A DNA stretch of 64,000 nucleotides, taken from Arabidopsis thaliana (taxonomy: Eukaryota > Streptophyta > Magnoliopsida > Brassicales > Brassicaceae). The stretch lies in NCBI RefSeq assembly GCF_000001735.4, contig NC_003074.8, positions 15,507,261 through 15,571,260 on the forward strand. Reading direction: 5' to 3'. The position numbers and the translations under genes are program-made. The notes below the pieces were generated by a model that ran no database searches, was not told the DNA's origin, and saw only the letters and a program-made list of their open reading frames with translations. Below, piece by piece: positions 33,904 through 44,901 of the stretch (its first letter is position 1; each line of letters opens with the position of its first letter).

Positions 33904-35611
33904 GTGGAACCAACGGATGTTAGTACTGGTACATGCAAGGTATTACTGCTAGATACTAAGCGGTATGGATACTGGAAAGTTCGTATGACACAAATCATTA
34001 GAGGACAAGGTGAAGATGCTTGGACTGCTGTAGAGGAAGGTTGGGAACCTCCGTTCGATCTAACAGAAGATGGGTTCAAAATCACTAAACCGAAGGCGAA
34101 CAGGACAACAGAAGAGAAACTTCAATCAAAGTTTAATGCAAGGGCTATGAATGCTATTTTCAATGGTGTTGATGAAGACGAGTTTAAGCTTATTCAAGGG
34201 TGCAAGTCAGCGAAACAAGCATGGGATACGTTACAGAAATCTCATGAGGGAACTTCGAGTGTAAAGAGAACAAGACTGGATCACATTGCTACTCAGTTTG
34301 AGTACCTCAAGATGGAATCAGATGAAACAATTGTGAAGTTTAGTTCAAAGATAAGTGCTCTTGCGAATGAGGCTGAGGTTTTGGGAAAGACCTACAAAGA
34401 TCAAAAATTGGTTAAGAAACTGTTACGGTGTCTACCACCGAAGTTTGCTGCCCACAAAGCAGTTATGAGGGTTGCAGGGAATACTGATAAAATATCATTT
34501 GTTGATCTTGTGGGAATGCTCAAGTCAGAAGAAATGGAAGCTGATCAGGACAAAGTCAAACCATCGAAGAATATTGCATTTAATGATGGAATGGCATTGC
34601 TAGCTAGGAATTTTGGGAAAGCTCTGAAATGTGTAGAAAGAGGTCAGAATCGTGACAGTACACCCTGGAGCAATAAAGATGGAGAGAGATCACGTGGAAG
34701 ATTCTCCAGATCTAAGAATGATGACTCAGGAAAGAAGAAGGAAATTCAATGCTATGAGTGTGGTGGTTTTGGTCACATTAAACCGGAATGTCCAGTCACC
34801 AAGAGAGAAGAAATGAAATGTCTTGAATACAAAGGTGTGGGTCACACTAAGTTTGAGTGTCCTAACAAGAGCAAACTTAAAGAGAAATCTCTTATAAGTT
34901 TCAGTGATTCAGAGTCTAATGATGAAGGTGAAGAGCTGTTAAACTTCGTGGCGTAAGGACAAGCTGAAGTTGGTAAAGGAAAAGCTAACCCTAGAAGCGA
35001 AACTTGCTAATGTGAGCACAGCGGATAAGCAGAAACTGAGTGGAATCACTGTTGATGGGAATTCACAGGACTACTATCAAAAGAAATTTGACTGCCTTCA
35101 GGAAGAGTGTCACAGGGAAAGAGATAGAGCTAAACTTCTGGAAAGAGAGTTGAATGACAAACACAAACAGATCAGGATGCTCAACAAAGGGTCAGAAAGT
35201 CTAGACAAGATATTGGCAATGGGCAGAACTAATTCTCAACCAAGGGGTTTGGGTTATCAAGGTTATACAGGAAAGATCAACAAGGAAGAAGGAAGAGTCA
35301 TCAACTTTGTCTGCCCATTCAAAGCGAAAATCAGAACACTGTGGAATTTAGCAAAGTGCTACATTGAGCCATCAAGATTCTGCACTGTGTGGATTAAGAA
35401 GAAAGATCTGTATGGTGATATGGAAGCTGAAAGGTACAATTACAAGTTAGAAAGAATGTATGAAGAAGAGAAAATGCATTACGCTAGTGTCTGCAATCTG
35501 GTCAACAAAGAAATGCAAGACGAGGCAAATCTTGTTTGCAACTGGAATCTTTCAGAATTGGAGGACTGCACTCCACAAGCCAAAGTGGCTTATACTTCAG
35601 CTGTTTCTTAA
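33904..35611 (+). pseudogene. Copia gag, frameshifted
   Basis: Gag starts with GTG at 33904 where an ATG might be expected (GTG EPTDVSTGTCK); the next in-frame ATG is about 80 bp on. Conserved UBN2/DUF4219-type gag region (YGYWKVRMTQIIRGQG, QAWDTLQKSHEG) is followed by two zinc knuckles: CYECGGFGHIKPEC is intact, the second (CLEYKGVGHTKFEC) has Tyr in place of its second Cys. The first frame ends at a TAA at 34954-34956; the remainder, with a coiled-coil-like DYYQKKFDCLQEECHRERDR stretch, lies in the +1 frame at 34970-35611 and ends in a TAA at 35609-35611. Confidence 0.85.
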
Positions 35612-38600
35612 GACAACAAAACGTGGTATTTTGACAGTGGGTGTTCTCGTCATATGACCGGTGTTCAATCTGTTCTAAATGACTTTTCTGTCATCAACAA
35701 TGGGAAGGTCACTTTTGGAGATGGTGGAAAAGGAAGCATTAAAGGAAAAGGGAAGATTGAGATATATGATCAACCGCATCTGTCAAATGTGTACTTTGTT
35801 GAGGGACTCACTGCTAATTTAATAAGCATAAGTCAACTGTGTGATGATGACTTAACTGTTACGTTTACAAAGACTGGATGTGTTGCGCTCGATATTGCTG
35901 GCAACAATGTTCTATCAGGAGTTGGTTCAGGCAACAACTGCTACATGTGGAAAGACTCTGAAGTCTGTTTGTTTGCAATCACATCCAAGCTTGATTTGTG
36001 GCATCAACGGCTTGGACACATGAATACTCAAAGCTTGGTTAAGATTGTACATGCTGATGTTGTCAGAGGAATTCCAAAACTTGAAGCCTGTACAAGTGTT
36101 GTCTGCAAAGCTTGCAGCCAAGGCAAACAAGTTAAAGTGCAACATAAGAGGGCCACGCATATTGGAACTACTAGTGTTCTTGAATTGGTACACATGGATC
36201 TTATGGGGCCAGTTCAGACAGAAAGCTTGAGTGGTAAGAAGTATATTTTGGTTCTGGTTGATGACTACTCTCGGTTCACATGGGTGAGATTTCTAAGAGA
36301 AAAATCTGAGGCAGCTGAAAGTTTCAAGATTCTGGCTTTACAACTTCAGACTGAGAAAGGGAATCTTGTTCAAATCAGAAGTGATCATGGTGGAGAGTTT
36401 CAAAATGAAGAATTTGAGAAATTCTGCAGAATTCAAGGAATCAGGCATCAATTCTCTGCACCTAGAACACCACAACAGAATGGTGTTGTTGAGAGAAAGA
36501 ACAGAACTTTACAAGAAATGGCTAGAGCTATGATTCATGGGAACAATGTGTCACCAAGATTCTGGGCTGAAGTTGTCAACACTGCTTGCTACATCGTGAA
36601 TAGGGTGTACGTAAGACCTTGGACAAGTACAACTCCTTATGAGATATGGAAGGGGAGGTCACCAAATCTGTGCTACTTCCATACTTTTGGTTGTGTGTGC
36701 TATGTTCTGAACGATAAGGATCATCTTGGAAAGTTTGATGCAAGAAGTGATGAAGGGATATTTCTTGGTTATGCCACAAACAGTATGGCGTACAGAGTCT
36801 ACAACAAGAGATTGAAGAGAGTTGAAGAATCAGTTAAAGTTGTGTTTGATGACAAGCATCCTACAAGACTCTTCACGGTGGAACAAGATGATGATGAGCA
36901 AGTAGAGGAAACAAGACATTCAACATCTCTTGTTGAATCTAGAACTTCAAAAGATGTTGAACAGACTACTGAACCACGTACATCATCATCTAGCCTCACA
37001 GTCCCCAAAAGTCACTCAGAAACTGACGTTATTGGAGAGTTGGATGGAGACAGAGTTACCAGGGGGATAAAGATGAATTACAGAGATATGATTCTGTTTA
37101 CCTGTTTTATGTCAAGCATTGAGCCTAACAACATTGAAACTGCCTTAGAAGATGAATTCTAGTACCAAGCTTGCCATGAAGAACTAAATCAGTTCAGTCG
37201 TCATGAAGTATGGGATTTAGTTCCAAGACCGGTTCATGTCAATGTGGTTGGTACTAAATGGATTTTTAAGAATAAAACTGATGAAGAAGGCAATGTGACA
37301 CGTAACAGAGCTCGACTGGTTGCTCAGGGATACTCTCAGGTTGAAGGAATTGATATTGATGAGACTTTTGCTCCGGTAGCTAGGCTGGAATCTATTCGTC
37401 TTCTTCTTGGAATATCGTGCTTGTTGAAAATCAAACTGTTTCAGATGGATGTCAAGAGTGCTTTTCTGAATGGGGTTATTCAAGAAGAAGTGTTTGTATC
37501 TCAACCTAAAGGCTTTGAAGATTCAAACTTTCCAGATCATGTGTACAAGCTTAAAAAGGCTCTTTATGGGTTGAAGCAAGCACCCAGGGCTTGGTATGAG
37601 CGTCTCACCTTGTTCCTAATAGAAAAAGGTTTCAAACGTGGAAGTGTGGACAAGACCTTGTTCATTCTTGTTGATGAAAAGGACATTCTCATTGTGCAAA
37701 TTTATGTGGATGATATTGTGTTTGGAAGCACAAAACAGAAACTTGTCTCTGACTTTGTGGAATCCATGACCAAAGAGTTTGAGATGAGCATGGTTGGAGA
37801 GATGAACTACTTCCTGGGTCTACAGATTAAACAGACTGATGAAGGAGTTCATATCTCTCAGTCTACGTATGCCAAAGGGTTGATTCAGAGATTTGGGATG
37901 CAGACAGCTAAGACCTCAAAAACTCCCATGAGTGCTACTGCTAAATTGTCTGCAGATGAAGCTGGTCTGAGTGTTGATGAGAAGCTGTATCGTGGAATGA
38001 TTGGGAGCCTTCTGTACTTAACAACAAGTAGACCAGATCTGTGTTTCAGTGTGGGTGTGTGTGCACGTTATCAGGCAAATCCAAAGCAGTCTCATCTGAA
38101 TGCTGTGAAACGTATTCTCAAATATGTTAAAGGTACAACCGATGTTGGTCTGTTTTACTCTAAACAAACTAATCAAAATCTTGTTGGATTCTGTGATGCT
38201 GATTGGGCAGGAAACCTGGATGATCGAAGAAGCACAACAGGAGGGTGTTTCTTTTTGGGAAACAACTTAGTTTCATGGCACAGCAAGAAACAAAGCTGTG
38301 TATCCTTATCCACTGCAGAAGCTGAGTACATTTCACTAGGGAGCTGCTGTACTCACTTGCTATGGATGAAACAGATGCTTCTGGATTACGGTATGACCTC
38401 TAACACCCTGCTTGTATACTGTGATAATATGAGTGCAATTAACATATCAAAGAATCTTGTGCAACATTCTCGAATAAAGCATATTGACATCAGACACCAT
38501 TTCATTCGTGAGCTTGTTGAAAACAAGATTGTTGAAAACAAGATTGTTGAGATCTCTCATGTCTCCTCTGAAAAACAGTTAGCTGATATATTTACAAAAC

Positions 38601-38659
38601 CATTGGATTTGAACAGTTTCTTGAATCTGAAAAAATCGATTGGGCTGAGTGAATACTAA
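35612..38659 (+). pseudogene. Copia pol: protease, integrase, reverse transcriptase, RNase H
   Basis: Continues in frame after the TAA at 35609-35611. Protease motif WYFDSGCSRHM at about 35624. Integrase: HQRLGHMN and CKAC zinc-binding, then the DDE core (VHMDLMGP, VDDYSRF, IRSDHGGEF). Reverse transcriptase: DVKSAFLNG and YVDDIVFGS with the catalytic DD. RNase H: DADWAGN, STAEAEYI, ADIFTKPL. A second in-frame stop, TAG at 37160-37162, separates integrase from reverse transcriptase; the frame resumes at once. An in-frame 18-bp duplication (ENKIV repeated) lies near 38520-38550. Otherwise well preserved. Confidence 0.9.
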
Positions 38660-39566
38660 TGTGTCTTGGTGTTAAAGCTATTGCAATAGGTTCCTTTGTA
38701 CAGAGTTGCATTAGCTTTATGTTTTCATCCATATGTATATATATATATCTATTGTGTTTGTCTTTCTGGTACTTCATTTCAAGAAAAATAGCTGCTCTTC
38801 ATGCTCTTCCTCAATGAAGCTTCCAAAAAGGATGTGTGTGTTATGTGTAATAATAAAAAAAGGCAAAAAGAAAAAAAAAAAGGCCTGAAGGAATGAACAA
38901 ATGAAAGTTCAAAAAGAAAAAACAACAACAACAAAGGTTGTGTGTTGGCAGGAAAGGGATTGGTATTCTTTCTTCTCTTGGGGTATATATGTATCTATGA
39001 GTACCCCCACAAAACATTGTTCTTCATTACAGGCTCTACCAATCCCCCTGGCCGTGTTACACACACACATCATGAGGTTGCTTCTTCGGAGAGTATGACG
39101 AGTGTAGACTATCTTGTCTTGATCAGTGTGTATGGTTCATCTCACTGGGCCAGGAAGCTGCTATTTTCTCCATACTAAAAGTAAGCTATGCACCTCTGTA
39201 CTTTGGAATTTGTCCTTCTCGCTTGGATACATTTCGCATGTGGGTTCCTTGCCTAGTAGAAGTTTTTTTAAGCTATGTAGTATAGAGGTCTATATCTTAA
39301 ATTTATGCTTTGTTTTATCTTTTAGAGGATTACTTGATGAGATCTCACATTCAGTTTGAATCACAGTTCTTGAATGACAGTGGCTGTTAATTTCAAGTGT
39401 TGATTTGGTTGAATTTGTGGTTCTATATGGTTTAGTCCTTCTTTATGTTGCAATCATATTATGTACATATGTTGGCTGTCTACTACGTCTCTGGGTTTCT
39501 GTTGTGAATTGTTTTTGGGCCTGGTATAAGGCCCTGTCGATTGTTTAACGGATCTGGTTTAGTGTT
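38660..39566 (+). other. Pol to third-ORF spacer
   Basis: About 0.9 kb of non-coding retroelement DNA with a short TA tract near 38740 and an A-rich stretch near 38850-38930. It may carry the splice acceptor used for the third ORF, but I cannot place it. Confidence 0.4.
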
Positions 39567-39722
39567 TTGCAGCCTGTCTTGGTTTCTGTGCTGTTTTTAG
39601 GGTTTCCCTTGATGCGCTCGTGCCTTTTAAACCTAGCAGCTCTCACAGAAGGCTCATTCTCCTTCTCTGCTTCTCAAACCTCAAAATTCAAAGGGTTTCT
39701 TTCTCTAAAAACACAAGTCACC

Positions 39723-40959
39723 ATGAATCAAGAAGCGACCTCGTTGACTGGAGTCTCTAGTGCTGGTCAGCCTTCCTCTGCAACTCCTTCAGACCCTCCA
39801 CCGCCTCCGGTTGCTCCAATGTTCATTCCAAAGACTGAACCAGGCATCTGCATGTCTAAGAAAACAAAGTCCAAGGTCTCTGCTCCGACTCAGCGCAAGA
39901 GACAGTGTACGGCTGCATCTGCCAAGTCCAGATCTAAAGCGCCTGCTCCTGCTCTCCGACGTCTGTCAAGCAGGAAATCCAACCGATCTGCCTCTGCTGC
40001 AGGACAAACTGAAGATCTTGTCCGTGACTCTTCAGATCTGCAAGATGGTGATGTCACTGAGATTGCTCCGCCTCTGTTTCTGTCTCGTTACCGAGAGAAC
40101 CGTCGGCTTCTTGCTGTTCGTGATCGTTAGTATCCGGAGCTCAAATTCCCATCGAAGACTCCCTACAATAGCTGTTTTTTGACTGAGGAAGGTCTTGGGC
40201 GCTACAAGGTCATCGGGAATCGCTGCTTCAACGACATGCGTTTCCTTCCTCTGGATGGAAACAACACTGCGAGTACTCAACAACTTCTCTTCAATGCTGG
40301 TCTGCTTCCTACTTTCACTGAAATTGACTCTTATGTGCATGAGGTTGTCATGGAGTTCTATGCAAACCTTCCCGATGGTGAAGAAGCTTCCAAATCCTTC
40401 CTATCCGCTGGATGGTGTGTCTGAGATTCAAGTTCCTGAGTCCATGGATGAAGTTGCGATTGCTCTGTCAAACGGCAAAGCCAACTCCTGGAAGATGCTC
40501 ACTTCTCGGCTGTTATCTCCTGAGCTAGCTCTGCTCAACAAGATCTGCTGTCACAATTGGAGTCCCACTGTGAACCACTCTGTTCTGAAGCCGGAGAGGA
40601 TGACTCTGCTTTACATGGTGGCCAAAGCTCTACCGTTCAACTTCGGGAAACTCATCTTTGATGAAATCTGGGCGTGTTCGAATGCAGTTGCGAACCCCTC
40701 CTCTACTCTCCGACTTGTGCTTCCGAACCTGATTGATCAAATGCTGCGCTTTCAGCGCATTGTTCCCTCTGATGAAGGAGATACCACTTCGTCTGCACCA
40801 TTGAAGTTCACCATGGAAGTGAAACCTGTTCCTGTGCTACAGTCTGACAGTCCAACCTTGGATGCAGCTCTGGAGACCCTCATTGCATCTCTCACAACGA
40901 TGCGTGTTCGTCTGGCAGGTAAGCCTCTCTCATTCAACTTACACTCTGTTATCTTTTGA
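39723..40959 (+). pseudogene. Envelope-like third ORF of the Sirevirus-type element, broken
   Basis: From the ATG at 39723 (MNQEATSLTG) a Ser/Pro/Ala- and Lys/Arg-rich N-terminus precedes a region typical of the plant-transposon protein that follows pol in Sireviruses and Athila elements. Function is unknown; an envelope role has only been proposed. In-frame TAG at 40128-40130, then the frame continues to 40424; the remaining part lies in the +1 frame up to 40959, so there is a frameshift between about 40380 and 40424. I see no convincing signal peptide in this part. The open frame extends up to 39567 without ATG need. Confidence 0.6.
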
Positions 40960-41402
40960 GAATGGTTTTTTATATGAGTGTGCACTCAAGCAGGGGGAGA
41001 GTATTCTGATGTGTCGTACTCTGTTCCGGATGATGTGGGAGATGAGAATGTGGAGGAAGAGGACGATGATGATGAGTTAGATGACAGCACTTAATTGCTT
41101 AGTCCTGGTCGTTTTTAGTTGTGCATTGTGTTAGGGGGAGTTTGTCCCTGATTGTTTTTGTGTGTTTGTGAAAACTCCTTGATCTTGTTTCTTATCGGCT
41201 TCTTATCGGATCTTCTGTGTGTTTAATGATTGGTCTTATGTATGGAACCAAGAACTTATTTATGTTTCATGTTTAAATGGTTATGTCTTTTGGCAGTAGT
41301 TGCTTAAACTTGAGCCTTTGGTTTCTATGTTTGGTATGGAATATTGCTTGGCTTGTATGTGTGGTCTCTACTCTTTTGCAGATTACTTGAGGTGTCACAC
41401 TC

Positions 41403-41416
41403 AGAGAAAAAGGGGG
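41403..41416 (+). other. Polypurine tract of Sirevirus-type element
   Basis: AGAGAAAAAGGGGG, four bases before the 3' LTR start at 41421; the expected plus-strand primer. Confidence 0.8.
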
Positions 41417-41420
41417 TGAT

Positions 41421-41983
41421 TGAAGAAACAGAGTGTCTGAAGTTCTACAAGCGTGTCTGAAACAACGCAGAGCAGAACAGAGGAACAGAGGAAGCGGGAA
41501 AGTAGCAGTTGCTTTTGCGAGCGTGGCATGTTGATTGGAGTGAAGGAAAGGCGTATCACTTTAGACAAAGGAGACAAATGCGTCAGACATAGGACGTGTG
41601 CCTAGTGTCAAGATAATGATGAGGAGCTACACTTGAACCTGCTGGATAAAGTAGAGCATCCTGTCTTTTCCGAGAAACTACATAAGAGAAGTTTTGGTCT
41701 CTTATTAGGGTTAGCCACTTTACTTGAGAAAAGTGGAAGAGAAGAAAAGTTAAGTAGAACTTGTTCTTGTGGATTTCATTGGTGAGTGAACAAAGAGAGC
41801 ACACGGCTGTTGCTGTGTTTGTGAGCTGGGTAGTTTTTAGGTTCTGACAGTAGCAAATCAGGTTGTTGATGTTGCATAATACTGTCCAAACTTATCTGTG
41901 ATTGATCAGTTTGTTCTAATAAAATATGTTTATTGAAGTTGTGTTCTTTATCTTGTCAAAGTATTTAGGGTTCTTTTACTTCA
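41421..41983 (+). repeat. 3' LTR of Sirevirus-type element
   Basis: 563 bp, same termini as the 5' LTR, followed by target duplication AACAT (41984-41988). Confidence 0.9.
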
Positions 41984-41988
41984 AACAT

Positions 41989-42330
41989 GTCATTTGCGAG
42001 GTAGGTATTCCTCTCGGATGCATCGCAAATAGCACTTGCATGTAATTTGCGACGAATTTGAATTCGTCGCGAATCTCTTGTCGCAAACTTGAATTCGTCG
42101 CAATTGTGTCGCCATTGTTGCGATAAAACAGATCCCTCGCAGAGCCCACGCTAACGTCGCAAAATACATGGAACTTTGCAATGAAATAGGATTGAATGTT
42201 TCCGACGCAATATTGCGTCGAATTGGCGTCGAACGTTTTCTTGCAAGTTCGTCGCTAGTTAGCGATGAATACGCTAGTAAATGTGTCGTGTAGAGCGAGA
42301 ATTTTGCGAGAGATAGTTCAAGAATCCAAT
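41989..42330. repeat. Left subterminal repeats of outer CACTA
   Basis: Many direct and inverted copies of a short core such as TTTGCGACGAA / AATTCGTCGC (for example near 42046, 42058 and 42090). Such subterminal repeats are the binding sites of the En/Spm accessory transposase protein. They match the right end at 54990-55470. Confidence 0.7.
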
Positions 42331-42522
42331 TTAAACTTTGTTTCACAAATTTGGTTTTTGTTTGAATTTAACATTAAAAGTAAATTGAAGAAAAAAACTG
42401 AAATCAAAAGTAAATATGAATTCTGAATAAAACTGAAAATTGTTTGATGTTCTAAGAAAGAAATGCATAGAAATAGTTAGGTTTTGAATACAACAAAAAA
42501 AAAGCAAAATAATTGGATCATA

Positions 42523-43928
42523 TTATGATTGAGGAGATGGCTGAGCTGCTGCTACTTCGGTTTGTGTTTGGTCTTGTGGTTCCTCTGTTTGCTCTTGTGC
42601 TCTTTGTGTTGTAGGTCTTTGAGCTCTAAGTGTTGTTGCTAGAGCTGGACAATCTTCAGCAATAAGGTCAAAGAAATAATCATGGATCCGTTTTAGAAGT
42701 TCGTCATACTGTTTCTTCTCCGCTTCATAGGTCTCCCGATCAACAGAATCATTCCTAGCATGTCGATCAACAGAAGTAGATGGGATAATTGGAATAGAAC
42801 CAACACCATAATACCGTCCCTTTTTATTCTTTGGAGTAGCCTGAAAAATCAAACAAAAACAGATGCAACTTATAGCTCACCAAACACATCACCAAACAAT
42901 CTATCTTAATAGCTCAAAAGGTTCAATGATGCAACTTATATTCAATGATGCAATTGAATAAGACTTAAAAACTCAAACAAGATTGAAAAAAGAAGGGAAA
43001 ACGTGAAGAACTAGCATGTTGCAGTTTCATAGGCTGAGACAATTCAAAAATAATTCCTCGAACAAGATTTGATTCTTTGCAGTTGTTGATAAGCCACCAG
43101 GTTGGCCAGAATCACCCGGAGAAAGCTGAGACTCCTGCTCTAAGATCTTGGCTTAAACTTCCTTGCAAATTTGCTCTGCAAAACCATCAATGAAATCTCC
43201 ATTCTTTCTCTTGTGAGTCTGCTCCATGATCTGGACAATTGGAGGGAGTTGACCTCCATTCTTCTCAGCCTAACATGAAAGTTAAAATACTAATCATCAT
43301 CATGAAACTGGGAAAATGAGAAAAAAGTGAAAAGCATAAATTACTTAAACTTTCTAATGCACGTTTAGCATAAGTCTTTTGATCTAAGGTGTTTCTACTC
43401 AGACCATGACCGGCCACACTAGTGTTGTGAGATTTTGAACACTTACCACTTTTATTTCTAGACTGTGGATCAAGCCAAAAAACTTTGAGGCTCTTCCATA
43501 CCGTTGGATTCATCCACATAGGCATTGCTTTATCACCTATTTCCTTCCACATATTTTTCCACTTGCTAACAATATCACACAAGCGGATTCCTGCCTTACT
43601 TGTAAATTGCCTCTTAACCAATTCGTTAATTGAATTGTCCCAGTTATATTGTTGCTGTGATAAAAAAAATAAAAGCAATTAACACCGCAAACCTACTTCT
43701 ACAAATCAAAAACAGAAATCTAATCAATTTTCGCAAACATGTGAAACCGAGTGTCAACAATCTTCTTAGGTGCCTGTGAGATGTTAGCTTGAGGTTCAGT
43801 GAAGTATCCTTTGATGCAGTTAGAGACTACCTTCCCAACTTCATTATCAACCTCTGAGCAGCAGTAGACCCATTAGACCGTTGTCCTCTATTAGTCGTAA
43901 AGTTTCTATAATGACCCATTCCTTGCAT
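42523..43928 (-). pseudogene. Transposase_24 (Ptta/En/Spm, TNPA-like) protein of outer CACTA
   Basis: Reverse strand, ATG at 43928 (MQGMGHYRN). Recognisable blocks: YNWDNSINELVKRQFTSKAG, IVSKWKNMWKEIG, NPTVWKSLKVFW, the Ser/Asn/Lys linker, then PPIVQIMEQTHKRKNGDFID and a C-terminal KKGRYYGVGSIP block. The order and motifs are those of the plant Transposase_24 family encoded next to TNPD. Broken by a frameshift near 43850 and an in-frame TAA at 43153-43155; introns are probable at about 43680 and 43265 but not fixed. Would bind the subterminal repeats. Confidence 0.75.
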
Positions 43929-44901
43929 CTACAATTATAAACACCAAGAGATATGAAATTTTAGCTATGAAGTTTCTAAATTCAATATTCACATAGAGGA
44001 ACAATCGATTAATAATGAACCAAGGCGTTGAAGTCAAAGTAATAAATCAAAAACGAAAGTGAAACCAAAAAGACAGCTCTAAGCCTTTACTAGTACCATG
44101 AGTAAATGAAACAAGTTACACAACAGAACTAAAAACCTAGGAATCAAACTTAAAGAGTGCGTTAAACAACCAAACATAAACATAAAGATGTTCAATCTCT
44201 CAATCCATAAGCAAAACAAAAGCCTAGACATAAAACAACAAAGAAAGAAGCATCAGACAATTGATTGACCATGAGTGAATGAAATATCTAGAAATCTTGA
44301 TTCTAACACATAAAGAGCCATTTGGCTGAACTTTATATAGGCCTTGCAATAATATCTAGAAATCTAAACAATGGCAGAACGGTCACCGAGCTAGCATTCC
44401 AAAGAGCCTTAACCTAGACATATTGTATATCAACACTTCGAAGGATATAGTAATCACATAAGCAACATAAATATGCTTCACGAGAAAAAAATTTGAATGA
44501 TTAAAAAAAACATTCGAGATCTCAGTGTCTATATATAAAACAATTCATCCAAGTGAGACAAAAATGTAGAATAATCTTAATCAGAGGCTAAGATTCACAA
44601 GAAAACAAAAACTTGTTCTTTAAAATCTCATCAGAAGTGAGAGCTTTCATAACCAACACAATCACGGAATCAACAAGTAGTACATAGAAAATCAAAAATC
44701 GAATATCAATATTTATTAGCTTGTATCTACAATGCTCGAGATTAGATTGTATCTCTTGAATTAACGTTTATAAACATTAGAGAACACACACTTAGCTAAA
44801 GCAGACAAAAGCAATTACAAGCTAAAGCCGACAGAAGTAATTAGGTTCTTCTAGTTGTCGATTGTCTTGATCAACATGTATGATGCTTTCGAGTGTATGT
44901 T
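43929..44901. other. CACTA internal non-coding DNA
   Basis: A-rich stretch between the two transposase genes of the outer element. No ORF or further element is seen. Confidence 0.5.

Larger units (their letters stand above)
33272..41983 (+). mobile_element. Ty1/Copia Sirevirus-type element (Endovir-like) with env-like ORF
   Basis: 8.7-kb LTR retrotransposon bounded by LTRs 33272-33841 and 41421-41983, starting TG and ending CA, with a 5-bp target duplication AACAT at 33267-33271 and 41984-41988. Order: primer-binding site, gag with zinc knuckle, protease, integrase, reverse transcriptase, RNase H (Copia order), then about 2.7 kb holding a third, envelope-like ORF. A Copia element with a third ORF after pol is typical of Sireviruses; Arabidopsis has the Endovir1 family. 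It landed 16 bp inside the left end of the CACTA element. Gag, pol and the third ORF are each interrupted, so the copy is inactive. Confidence 0.88.

Noticed and set aside
41984-42330. CRISPR-like or satellite array
   Set aside because: The short GCGACGAATT repeats are irregular, inverted and confined to the transposon ends; they fit CACTA subterminal repeats.
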